From SEAL01 sp032153715 (GTDB taxonomy: Bacteria; Patescibacteriota; Saccharimonadia; Saccharimonadales; Saccharimonadaceae), in the NCBI GenBank assembly GCA_032153715.1, contig JALDYR010000001.1:186001-250000 (forward strand): DNA of 64,000 nt. Direction: 5' to 3'. The position numbers and the translations under genes were made by a program. Below are positions 7,713 to 16,312 of the stretch, piece by piece (within the stretch, counting starts at the first letter, position 1; the number at the start of each line of letters is the position of its first letter). Below the pieces are notes generated by a model. It made no database searches. It was not told the DNA's origin and saw only the letters and a list, made by a program, of their open reading frames with translations.

Positions 7713-8966
7713 ATGAAAGACTACGAAGCAAATCTTAGCCGCGGCCTCGACTATTACAAACTTACCATGGGTGACATGGCCTACGAAAAGCACCCCGATG
7801 CCGAAGTTACCTTCACGCTCAAAAACCGAAATATCGATCAACCGCTCAGTCAGTACGTCGCGCCTGAAGCATTGCAACATCGGCTTGACGCGATTCGCGA
7901 ACGCGGCTTTACGCCAGAAGAAATTGCCTACTATGCAGGCCTGCAAGCCCAAGATGGCGACGCACGCTTTACGCCAGAATACCTCGACCACCTCGCAGAT
8001 ATGGAGCTGCCCCGCGTTTCAATCGACATTGATCCACAAACAAACGACCTTGCAGTGCAAACAATTGGCCCATGGACGGATGTAAGCCTATGGGAAACCG
8101 TTGTCATGAGCGAAGTCAATGAAGAATACTACGCTCGCCTCATGGAAGATCGCAGTCTCAGTATCGACGACCTTTACGATGAAGGCGATCGTCGATTAGA
8201 TGAAAAAATCGCAAAACTCCAGCAACGCCCAGATATTAAGTTTGCCGATTTTGGCACCCGCCGACGCTTTAGCGCCGATTGGCACGAATACGTCATCGAG
8301 CGTCTCGTTACTGAACTACCCGAAACGTTCATTGGCACAAGTAATCCATGGTTCGCATACAAACACGACCTTGCGCCAATCGGAACCTTTGCTCATGAAA
8401 TGCCGATGGTCTATGCCGGACTATCAGACGAGGCTGGCAACAATCCACTCGATGGTCACACGCAGATGCTCGCAGACTGGCAAGAGCACCACCGCGGCGA
8501 TCTTTCGGTCGCACTGACTGATACTTTTGGCAGTGAGTTTTTCCTGGACGACTTCACGCCAGAGCAAGCTGAAGCCTGGAAAGGCCTTCGCCATGACTCC
8601 GGTGATCCAATTGAATTTGGCGAGCGCGTTATCGCATTTTATAAACAGCATAACATCGACCCAACAACCAAGACGATCGTCTTTAGCGACGGCCTGAATG
8701 TCGATAAAATTATCGAGCTTGCCGATTACTTCAAAGGGCGCATCAACCTCCTGTATGGCTGGGGCACATCACTGATGAACGACCTCGGTTTGCCTGCCAA
8801 TAACTTCGTGATGAAGGCGACAAATGTTAACGGCGTCGATACCGTCAAACTGAGCGACGACGAAGGCAAGCACACTGGACCGGTCGAAAAAGTCGCACTG
8901 TATCAAGAGGCTGTTCGCACTCAACTTGGCGACCGCGCACTAAGTGCAGCCATGGCAGTTGCGTAA
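7713..8966 (+). CDS. pncB: Nicotinate phosphoribosyltransferase
   Basis: 417 aa, normal length. It makes nicotinate mononucleotide from nicotinate and PRPP (Preiss-Handler pathway), feeding nadD and nadE. Family landmarks are YYKLTMGD near the N-terminus, FGTRRRFS, GTSN and GTFAHEM, which holds the regulatory phosphorylated histidine, plus a C-terminal RHDSGDP and LYGWGTSLMNDLG. It lies two bases after the pncA frame, and its stop overlaps the start of the next gene by one base (TAATG), so the three genes form a tight, probably translationally coupled operon. Confidence 0.96.
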   Translation: MKDYEANLSRGLDYYKLTMGDMAYEKHPDAEVTFTLKNRNIDQPLSQYVAPEALQHRLDAIRERGFTPEEIAYYAGLQAQDGDARFTPEYLDHLADMELPRVSIDIDPQTNDLAVQTIGPWTDVSLWETVVMSEVNEEYYARLMEDRSLSIDDLYDEGDRRLDEKIAKLQQRPDIKFADFGTRRRFSADWHEYVIERLVTELPETFIGTSNPWFAYKHDLAPIGTFAHEMPMVYAGLSDEAGNNPLDGHTQMLADWQEHHRGDLSVALTDTFGSEFFLDDFTPEQAEAWKGLRHDSGDPIEFGERVIAFYKQHNIDPTTKTIVFSDGLNVDKIIELADYFKGRINLLYGWGTSLMNDLGLPANNFVMKATNVNGVDTVKLSDDEGKHTGPVEKVALYQEAVRTQLGDRALSAAMAVA

Positions 8967-10618
8967 TGGAACGACTTGCTACCTCTCAGGCGGAGCCTCA
9001 GCTGCTTACCATCTCGAAAGAAACCTATCCAGGCTATCCGACCGAACGGCTCGTCATCAACAATGCTCACACCCTCCCGGATCTAACCCTGCCTCATGGA
9101 CCATGGGCGGCCAGCACCGACCCACTCCCCGGCGCAGATCAACAGGTGGCTCTTACCCTGGCTGGCTACGAACTTGACCAACTTGGTCGTCCGCTCCATC
9201 CGCACCTGCGAGATATGCTCGCTGATTCGGATGGCGGAGTTGTCACGGGGCGCGGCAAATACTGGAACTGGGGACCCAATCGAACAGTCGATCCAATCAT
9301 TATGAATGACGGCTCAATTCCAAAAGTCCTCTTGATTCAACGGCGCGATACAGGAGACTGGGCACTACCAGGCGGCTTTATTGACGGCAACGAACAGCCC
9401 GTCATCGCCGCCAAACGCGAACTACTAGAAGAAGCAAACCTTTTACTGCTAGGAAATCAGGGACGCGAAACATATCACGGCGTCGTGACAGATTCGCGCA
9501 CGACGGCACACGCGTGGGCAGAAACGACCGCCTACACCTGGAAGATCGAAGGAACACCCGATGTCCTAGCTGGCGACGATGCCCAGCAGGCGCAGTGGTT
9601 TGCGATTAACGAACTCCCCAATAATCTTCATGGCTCACATGCTGCGCTACTCGAAAAGGCAATCGCACTTCACGATCAACTCACACCAAATCACGCGATT
9701 CACCTTCCGGTCGAATGCCGCGCGTCATCCTATGTAGACGGTGGCCATATGTCGTACCACCACGTACTAGTTGAAGATGTGTGTGGTCAAAAATATTTCA
9801 TCAAAAGCCATGACCGGCGCATGTTCAGGGATCCTGTTCGCGAGGCGCACTCCCGCCAGTATCTCGAAAAAGAAAAGAGTATCTATGACCACCTCCGACG
9901 CCATCATTTTACAGCACTCCCCTCGACGGTTGACCTCATTGACGGTCATACGCTCATGATGAATGCCCTACACGACAATGATGGATGGCACTGGCGAACA
10001 CCAGATACAAACGGCAGTACCTACGTCGCCGATGCGCTCAAGACACTGCAAACCCTTGAATCTGTACCAATACCCGACGACTTTCACGACACAATACTTC
10101 CTACCTTTGAAACATACAGCGCCGAAGGCTGGCAAACGCTCACTGACGAGCACATCGAACGCATCCAAGAACAGCTGACGCGCTGGAAGCCACGGCTGCA
10201 TAGCCACTTCAAAGACTCGGCAGATGAACTTGGTGAGTCACTTCAGTCACTACGTGACGCCTTTAATCAATTGCCGCCAACCGAGGACTTTGTCTTCACC
10301 CATCACGACGCGCGTCAGGCTAATCTCGCCTGGCATCCCGAACACGGCACAGCGTTAGTCGACTGGAGTTGGGCGGGCGTCGGCCGACCAAAAAGCGACA
10401 CGACAACACTACTCATTGACCTGCACAAAAGTGGCCACGATGTCAGCGCCTACCTTGATACGCACTTCTCTCGCGAACACGCCCTAACTATGATCGGGTT
10501 TTGGCTAGCACACAGCCTATGGCCAACACGTGACAATGATGACTCTGTGCGCTTTCATCAAACTGCGTCCGCTGTTGCTGCCTACGACCTCCTGCAAATT
10601 ACCGCGAAGAATCAGTAA
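8966..10618 (+). CDS. NUDT9-like ADP-ribose pyrophosphatase fused to an APH-type phosphotransferase
   Basis: 550 aa with two domains. Residues 1-235 resemble NUDT9/TRPM2-type ADP-ribose pyrophosphatase: GRGKYWNWGPN then DPII before a full Nudix box at 137-159 with intact REUXEE (RELLEE); the final box glycine is Asn, as in NUDT9. Residues 245-550 are an aminoglycoside-phosphotransferase/choline-kinase fold with catalytic loop HHDARQAN (His448, Asp449, Asn454) and metal Asp467 in VDWSW. The first half would recycle ADP-ribose to AMP and ribose 5-phosphate; the second could phosphorylate a nucleoside such as nicotinamide or nicotinate riboside, which is inference from the operon with pncA and pncB. 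Confidence 0.85.
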   Translation: MERLATSQAEPQLLTISKETYPGYPTERLVINNAHTLPDLTLPHGPWAASTDPLPGADQQVALTLAGYELDQLGRPLHPHLRDMLADSDGGVVTGRGKYWNWGPNRTVDPIIMNDGSIPKVLLIQRRDTGDWALPGGFIDGNEQPVIAAKRELLEEANLLLLGNQGRETYHGVVTDSRTTAHAWAETTAYTWKIEGTPDVLAGDDAQQAQWFAINELPNNLHGSHAALLEKAIALHDQLTPNHAIHLPVECRASSYVDGGHMSYHHVLVEDVCGQKYFIKSHDRRMFRDPVREAHSRQYLEKEKSIYDHLRRHHFTALPSTVDLIDGHTLMMNALHDNDGWHWRTPDTNGSTYVADALKTLQTLESVPIPDDFHDTILPTFETYSAEGWQTLTDEHIERIQEQLTRWKPRLHSHFKDSADELGESLQSLRDAFNQLPPTEDFVFTHHDARQANLAWHPEHGTALVDWSWAGVGRPKSDTTTLLIDLHKSGHDVSAYLDTHFSREHALTMIGFWLAHSLWPTRDNDDSVRFHQTASAVAAYDLLQITAKNQ

Positions 10619-12407
10619 ACTGACTTTCAAACATCGTAAAGTACGTACCTTTCTTGGTAACCAAGTCGCGGTGAACACCTTGTTCAACAAGCTTACCTTC
10701 CGAGAGGACATAGATCATATCAGCCTTTTCAACCGTACTGAGACGATGGCTAATCGTGACTACCGTCTTTGTTTTGTCGGCAAATAAATGCTTAAAGATA
10801 CGAGACTCAGCCAGTGCATCAATCGCGCTGGTTGGTTCGTCAAGGACAATAATAGGACTGTCACGATAGAAATTGCGCGCCAGCGCCAAGCGCTGCCATT
10901 GGCCGCCCGAGAGATCGATACCCTTCGTACCATCGTCAGACTCCATCCATGTATTTACATAGCTGTCGTCGCCTTTCGGCAACTTCTGCATGAAAGTCTT
11001 TGTCTCTGCCATAGCGAGCGCCTTGTCGTAACGAGCTTGGCTATACGCCCGGCTGACATCCCCGTAAATGATGTTTTCTTTGGCGGTTGCAAAATTATAG
11101 CTAATTGACGACTGCTGCAGGACACCGAGCATACGATGCCACGAACTAATCGCTACTGTGTTTAGATTGCGCCCGTCAAGAAGAATCTCACCACTGACCG
11201 GCTCATACAGACCGGTTAGAATCTTTACGAGCGTTGATTTACCCGCGCCGTTTTCACCAACAATTGCGATGTGCTGGCCTTTGTGAATCGCAAAACTAAC
11301 ATCATCCAGCACTTTCGTGTCGCTACCCGGATAGTGAAAAGAAACGTTTTTTAATTCAATCTGTTGCGGCACTGCGGCGATACGCTTAGTGCCGCCCGAA
11401 CGCTCAGGGAGTGTCATGAACTCTTGATAATCAAATAAGTTCGCGAGATCCTCGTCGAGAGTACTTAGCTGCGAAACAAACCCATTTGCACTACTAAAGG
11501 CTCTGCTTACGACCTGCTGGACGTAGATAAACTGGCCAATCGGTTGCTGGCGACTGATAATTTGCATAACCGTAAAGACAAGTGCTACAACTTCCGCAAC
11601 AGCCTGCAGCGTATCGGCGCCTAGCTGTTTAAATATGAATTTGCGCTCAAATTCAATACGCTGTTTTTCATCTTTGTCACGCAGTTTTTTACGAAGTGAC
11701 AAAAGCGACTTCACGATACCGTACAGTCGTAGCTCCGCCGTCTTGCGCTGATCGCCGAGAATCCACTCGATCATGTACTTTGAACGCCGCGTGGTGACAT
11801 TGGCGTTACGATGCGCCACCTGTGCACGGGATAATTTGAACTGGATATAAATACCCGGAATAACTGCCACAAGCACAATAAGACTCAGCCACCAGCTGAC
11901 CAATGCGAGCGCTACAATACTGATCACCGCAGCAATCGCTTGCGACACTAAATTAGATACGCGATCGAAAACGTACGGAAAAAACCGACCGAAATCGGTC
12001 GCCCGGTCGTATAGATCCGCCGTATCTTTATCGTCATACCGCCAAAAATCAAGGCTTAAAAAATGATCATACATTCGGTCGCTCATCGCCGCTTCGACCT
12101 TATAGCGCATCATTTGACTAAGATACTGCTCGAAACTATTCCAGCCAGTCAAGACAACACCAAGAAGCGCTGTAATGATCACGTATAGAATCGCCTGCTC
12201 GCCAGCGCCAGGCTTACCGACATAAGCATCCGCAAGCGCGGTTGTTGTCAACGCGGCAAAGTACGTTGTGATGATAGGTAAAACCGCCGTAATAATCGCA
12301 CCGACCAACTGAACAATCGACGGCAATGGCGCCGCCTGATACGTCTCTTTTGCCACTTGTCCGACAGCAAAGAGATACTGCCGGGCGCTTAATTTTTTCT
12401 TTGTCAT
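10599..12407 (-). CDS. ABC exporter, fused membrane and ATPase half-transporter
   Basis: 602 aa. The N-terminal half is a six-helix ABC exporter membrane domain (about residues 30-330). The ATPase has Walker A GENGAGKST, signature LSGGQWQRLALARNF and Walker B IIVLDEPTSAID, followed by the switch His in TISHR. It should work as a homodimer exporting a lipid, peptide or drug; the substrate cannot be told. The 3' end overlaps the convergent Nudix-APH gene by 20 bases. A TATAGT box and GAGG lie upstream of ATG 12407. Confidence 0.93.
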   Translation of the reverse strand: MTKKKLSARQYLFAVGQVAKETYQAAPLPSIVQLVGAIITAVLPIITTYFAALTTTALADAYVGKPGAGEQAILYVIITALLGVVLTGWNSFEQYLSQMMRYKVEAAMSDRMYDHFLSLDFWRYDDKDTADLYDRATDFGRFFPYVFDRVSNLVSQAIAAVISIVALALVSWWLSLIVLVAVIPGIYIQFKLSRAQVAHRNANVTTRRSKYMIEWILGDQRKTAELRLYGIVKSLLSLRKKLRDKDEKQRIEFERKFIFKQLGADTLQAVAEVVALVFTVMQIISRQQPIGQFIYVQQVVSRAFSSANGFVSQLSTLDEDLANLFDYQEFMTLPERSGGTKRIAAVPQQIELKNVSFHYPGSDTKVLDDVSFAIHKGQHIAIVGENGAGKSTLVKILTGLYEPVSGEILLDGRNLNTVAISSWHRMLGVLQQSSISYNFATAKENIIYGDVSRAYSQARYDKALAMAETKTFMQKLPKGDDSYVNTWMESDDGTKGIDLSGGQWQRLALARNFYRDSPIIVLDEPTSAIDALAESRIFKHLFADKTKTVVTISHRLSTVEKADMIYVLSEGKLVEQGVHRDLVTKKGTYFTMFESQFTDSSR

Positions 12408-12440
12408 ATATTCCTCACTATAGCACGCACAACTAGGCAG

Positions 12441-12806
12441 CTAGGCAAAAATCGGCAGTGGTGAATTCAGCCAGTCCCATTGCAAATTCAGCCAAGAATT
12501 AAGCACGCCATAGCCGTTCAGTAGCCAAATCGTGACGATCACAACGATGCATGTCAAAGTGAAAAATGTAATGCGAATTGCAAGCGGCTGAGCCCTTAGC
12601 CATGCTTGCCATGCATCGTATTTACCTTTCGCATAATCAAGAATTCGCTGCGCCCACGCAAACTCAGTCGCAAGAATCGCAAGCCCCGTAAAGACGATTA
12701 ACCATCCCGGACCTGGATACGGAATGGTAATAATACCAACAAGCAACACAAGTCCGCCAACGATGCCGATCAGTGTCTTTTTCATGTGAGCTTTTGCCTT
12801 TCCCAT
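12441..12806 (-). CDS. PGPGW-motif small membrane protein (TIGR02611-like)
   Basis: 121 aa with three predicted membrane segments. The motif YPGPGWLIVFTGLAILATEF matches the putative transmembrane PGPGW family, of unknown function. An alternative start at the MKK codon (12785) would remove seven residues and leaves a clean first membrane segment. The gene is 33 bases upstream of the ABC exporter in the same direction. Confidence 0.8.
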   Translation of the reverse strand: MGKAKAHMKKTLIGIVGGLVLLVGIITIPYPGPGWLIVFTGLAILATEFAWAQRILDYAKGKYDAWQAWLRAQPLAIRITFFTLTCIVVIVTIWLLNGYGVLNSWLNLQWDWLNSPLPIFA

Positions 12807-12910
12807 ATCATCAGCTTAACAAATATCACGCCGCACGTCATTCAGGAAACTGTCAGTATATTTTGTATATTATAATGGAGAATAGATATAGCCTAAACGA
12901 GGGAAGTAGT

Positions 12911-13390
12911 ATGCAGGATAAACGAGCAAAAATAATCGGACTGAGTGTTATCGTTCTAATTGCAGCCGCCGGAACAGGCGCAGTTGTTCTCCTTAATAAG
13001 CCAGAAGGCGACACCGCTACGCAATCCAGTGACACCACCACCTCGCAGTCAACTCCAACCACCAGCGACTCAAGTACTACGGCAGAAACAACCGGCACTT
13101 ATAAAGACGGCATTTATTCAGCTGATGGCAGCTACCGCTCACCAGGCGGTACTGAAACCGTTGGCGTCACTGTCACACTAAAAGATAACGCTATCACCGC
13201 CGTCAATATCGAAACTCATGGGACGGGCAACTCCGCCGAGTACCAGTCAATGTTCAAGGATGGCGTCGGTGCGCTGACGGTTGGAAAAAATATTGATGAG
13301 GTAAAGCTATCTCGCGTTTCAGGCTCTTCACTTACCTCGACAGGATTTAATAATGCCCTCGAAACCATCAAGTCCGACGCCAAAGCGTAG
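12911..13390 (+). CDS. Membrane-anchored FMN-binding domain protein
   Basis: 159 aa. It has one N-terminal membrane anchor (residues 8-28), a Ser/Thr-rich linker (34-62) suited to an extracellular spacer, then an FMN-binding domain. The C-terminal motif SGSSLTS (137-143) matches the flavinylation consensus in which the last Thr (Thr142) takes covalent FMN from ApbE. ATG 12911 has GAGG upstream; the frame's longer reading starts antisense to the PGPGW gene promoter and is unlikely. TATAAT at 12871-12876 is the likely -10. First gene of a three-gene flavin electron-transfer operon with apbE and an RnfD/NqrB-like reductase. Confidence 0.85.
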   Translation: MQDKRAKIIGLSVIVLIAAAGTGAVVLLNKPEGDTATQSSDTTTSQSTPTTSDSSTTAETTGTYKDGIYSADGSYRSPGGTETVGVTVTLKDNAITAVNIETHGTGNSAEYQSMFKDGVGALTVGKNIDEVKLSRVSGSSLTSTGFNNALETIKSDAKA

Positions 13391-14237
13391 GGTTGAATTT
13401 GAGGCTATCGGCACTTGGTGGGACATCTCGGTGCCAAGCGGCATCACCTCGGCACTTGAAGCAAATATTCACGCCTTCCTCACTACCTTTGATCAAAAAT
13501 GGTCACGCTTCCGTCCCGACTCTGATATAACGCAACTAAGCCACGACGCTGGCGTCCTTTCGCTCACCGACGAGGAAGTCCGACTTATCAAGTGGTACTA
13601 CGTCCTTCATAAAGCGACCGACGGACTCGTGACGCCTTTAGTTGGCCGGACATTATCAGACGCCGGATACGACGCAGACTACTCGCTCATCCCCCATTCA
13701 ACCATTCAACAGACGCCCGCCTGGAGCGATACGCTGCGCCTAGATGGCAATGAACTTCACGTACTTGCGCCGACTCTCATTGACATTGGTGCCGCTGGAA
13801 AAGGTTTTGCTATTGATCAAGTGGCCCGCCTCATTGAAGCGCAGGGGCACACTGCCTACACTATCGACGCGGGCGGCGACATTCGAATTGGTACCAATAC
13901 AGAGACTGTTGGGTTTGAGCATCCAGCCGACCCATCGAAAGTCATCGGCGCGACCCCTCTTAGTGAACAAAGCATTTGCGGATCAGCTGGCAACCGACGA
14001 ACATGGGGTGATTGGCATCATATCATTAATCCTCATACGTCACTTCCCGCACAGGAAGTTGTCGCTTCGTGGGCTATTGCTGATTCCGCCATGATTGCTG
14101 ACGGGCTCGCGACTGCACTCTTTTTCGTTCACCCCGAAAAACTGCTTCATTTAAGTCATTTTTCATATGTTCTTATTCACCAAGACGACACAATACTGTA
14201 TTCTAAGAATAAGCAGATAAGGCTGTTTACTGAATGA
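13353..14237 (+). CDS. apbE: FAD:protein FMN transferase
   Basis: 294 aa. ApbE moves FMN from FAD onto a Ser/Thr of FMN-binding domains. Landmarks include FDQKWSRFRPDSDITQL near the start, a DIGAAGKGFAID block, the AGGDIR-type motif (DAGGDIRIG), and a C-terminal SAMIADGLATALF. It overlaps the FMN-binding protein by 38 bases in another frame, with AGGA seven bases before ATG 13353, so the pair is tightly coupled and the neighbour is its obvious substrate. No export signal is obvious, so its side of the membrane is not settled. Confidence 0.93.
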   Translation: MPSKPSSPTPKRRVEFEAIGTWWDISVPSGITSALEANIHAFLTTFDQKWSRFRPDSDITQLSHDAGVLSLTDEEVRLIKWYYVLHKATDGLVTPLVGRTLSDAGYDADYSLIPHSTIQQTPAWSDTLRLDGNELHVLAPTLIDIGAAGKGFAIDQVARLIEAQGHTAYTIDAGGDIRIGTNTETVGFEHPADPSKVIGATPLSEQSICGSAGNRRTWGDWHHIINPHTSLPAQEVVASWAIADSAMIADGLATALFFVHPEKLLHLSHFSYVLIHQDDTILYSKNKQIRLFTE

Positions 14238-15736
14238 TTATGAAGCATTACATCGAATCGCTCGTCAACACCATCACAATGTACCGGCTTGTTGCCTACG
14301 GCCTCAGTGCAATCGCAGCCGTCGCGCTCATACTCAGCGCCACTGGACAACTCGGCCTTCCGATACTAGGACTCCTCTCGTCACTTGGTATTCTCATTGT
14401 CACCTCGTATATTGCCAGCCGCTTTTGCGCTTGGACATTTTCAACCACACATAACGGCGAATCATGGCTAATCACCGCACTAATCCTTTTCTTGATTATT
14501 CCGCCGGCCGTCTCGCTGCAACAATACGTCATCACCGCGTTAGTAGCGGCGCTCGCCATGGCCTCAAAGTATTTATTGGCATTTCGTGGCAAACATATCT
14601 TTAATCCGGCTGCGATTGCCGTCGTCCTCACGGGCATCGTTGGCGCTCTCTACGCTATTTGGTGGGTTGCGACGCCGCTCCTATTGCCGGTCGTTCTCGT
14701 TGTCGGTATTCTAGTTATCGCAAAAACTCGGCGCTACGCAATGGCAACTACATTTACAGCCATCGCACTCGTCACGTCCGCAATCGTGGCGCTCATCATG
14801 GGTTTTCCCGTCGGAGAAGCGCTTACACAAGATCTCCTGTCAGGACCATTGATTTTCTTTGCGGCTATCATGCTAACAGAGCCACTCACTTCGCCAGCAA
14901 CGAAAAAATGGCAACTTATCTATGCCGCCCTCGTTGGCGTCCTCTATAGCAGTCAGCTACCATGGGTATCCAACCCAGAATCAGCACTTATCATTGGTAA
15001 CCTGCTCGCCTTTGCGGTTAGCCTACGACAAGCGCCAACCTTCCAGATTCAAAAAGTGATCGAGATCGGGCCTCGCATGTACGAAGTCCTGGCGGCGGCA
15101 AATCGCCCGTTCCACTTCACGCCAGGTCAATATCTCGAACTCAACCTACCCCACAAACACCAAGATGCAAAGGGCATCCGCCGCACTTTCTCTATCGCCT
15201 CGGCGCCACACGAAAAGTTTATCCGATTCGGCATCACACACGGCAAAGATATCAGCAGCTTTAAAAAGACCCTGCTTGCTAGTGAAGGCAAGACAGTTCG
15301 CGCCACCCAGCACGGTGGCGACTTCACACTCCCTCATGACTCCAAAATTCCGCTACTATTTATGGCCGGCGGTATCGGCATCACACCGTTTCGCGCCATG
15401 CTCTCTGATCTAATCGCACGCAAAGAAAAGCGAGATATCATTCTCTTCTATGGCGCCGCAACCGTTGACGCTATCGCCTACCAAGATATTCTTGACCAAG
15501 CAGAAGGTCGCATTGGCTTAACGGTCGTTCCGATCATTGCCGAACCGCCAAAGAACTGGCAAGGTGAGTCGGGTTTCGTACGAGCGTCACTGCTTCATCG
15601 CTACGTGCCAGATTTTCGCAGTCGCAAAATCTACATCTCGGGACCGCCATCAATGGTCGATTCCCTTAAAAAGCAACTACGACAAAAAGGCGTGGCTCGC
15701 AGCCATATCAAAACCGACCATTTTTCAGGCTACTAA
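14234..15736 (+). CDS. RnfD/NqrB-like membrane domain fused to ferredoxin-NADP reductase-like domain
   Basis: 500 aa. Residues 15-270 form about nine membrane segments with RnfD/NqrB-like patterns (KHIFNPAA; SGPLIFFAAIMLTEPLTSP). Residues 275-500 are an FAD/NAD(P)-binding reductase: RRTFSIASAP is the flavin-binding RxxS motif, GGIGITPF the nucleotide loop, and a C-terminal SGPPSMV follows. The start overlaps the apbE stop (ATGA). It should carry electrons from cytosolic NAD(P)H through the membrane to the flavinylated outer protein. A single-chain version of this route is compact; the terminal acceptor is unknown. Confidence 0.88.
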   Translation: MIMKHYIESLVNTITMYRLVAYGLSAIAAVALILSATGQLGLPILGLLSSLGILIVTSYIASRFCAWTFSTTHNGESWLITALILFLIIPPAVSLQQYVITALVAALAMASKYLLAFRGKHIFNPAAIAVVLTGIVGALYAIWWVATPLLLPVVLVVGILVIAKTRRYAMATTFTAIALVTSAIVALIMGFPVGEALTQDLLSGPLIFFAAIMLTEPLTSPATKKWQLIYAALVGVLYSSQLPWVSNPESALIIGNLLAFAVSLRQAPTFQIQKVIEIGPRMYEVLAAANRPFHFTPGQYLELNLPHKHQDAKGIRRTFSIASAPHEKFIRFGITHGKDISSFKKTLLASEGKTVRATQHGGDFTLPHDSKIPLLFMAGGIGITPFRAMLSDLIARKEKRDIILFYGAATVDAIAYQDILDQAEGRIGLTVVPIIAEPPKNWQGESGFVRASLLHRYVPDFRSRKIYISGPPSMVDSLKKQLRQKGVARSHIKTDHFSGY

Positions 15737-15768
15737 GCAACCACTCGATACCAGTCGGCAAATTGCTG

Positions 15769-16299
15769 CTAGTGAGCTAATTCTTCCGAAGCTGACGCAT
15801 TGCCGCCTTCAGCTAGCTGCTCCGCCATTGTCGTGTCACCATAAAGAATCACTGTTTTTTCAAATGACTCGTTTTCGTCGTCACGGCCGCGTTCTTCATT
15901 AATAAACCGGCCCTCGTATGTTGCCTCGAAATGATGCAGGTTGTCGCCGTCGAAATACACGACATGTTCATGGCAAAAAATTCGCTTGTCTTCGTGTCGC
16001 TCCATTAACGCCAGCCAATCTTTCGGCGCAAACCACGTTGAAATATCTTTCATATAACCACCAGGGAAATTGCCAAGCGCCGGAATACTCCAGCTCGTAT
16101 CCTGCACGACAACTGGCTCGTGCGTGACTTCATAGGCCGCGCGAGCCTTGGCTTTTGTAATCTCAACCGGATCGTGGTGTTGAATTTCATCAATCTCAAT
16201 TGAAATAGCCGTGACGCCAATATTATACTTCTCAAGTGTCTTTCGAGCTTCTGAAATCTTCCGCGCGTTACCGGTCGCAAACTGTACTGATTTATTCAT
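15769..16299 (-). CDS. Non-canonical purine NTP pyrophosphatase (HAM1/RdgB family)
   Basis: 176 aa from ATG 16299, which has GAGG upstream. The N-terminal QFATGNARKISEA matches the family's F-A-S/T-x-N-x-x-K nucleotide loop, and VVVQDTSWSIPALGNFPGGY corresponds to the usual V-x-x-D-D/T-S-G-L-x-V block. These enzymes hydrolyse dITP and XTP to keep them out of DNA. It is slightly short and divergent (usual length about 190-200), so substrate range is uncertain. It lies 13 bases downstream of ligA in the same direction. Confidence 0.85.
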   Translation of the reverse strand: MNKSVQFATGNARKISEARKTLEKYNIGVTAISIEIDEIQHHDPVEITKAKARAAYEVTHEPVVVQDTSWSIPALGNFPGGYMKDISTWFAPKDWLALMERHEDKRIFCHEHVVYFDGDNLHHFEATYEGRFINEERGRDDENESFEKTVILYGDTTMAEQLAEGGNASASEELAH

Positions 16300-16312
16300 A
16301 TTCCTCTTCGTC

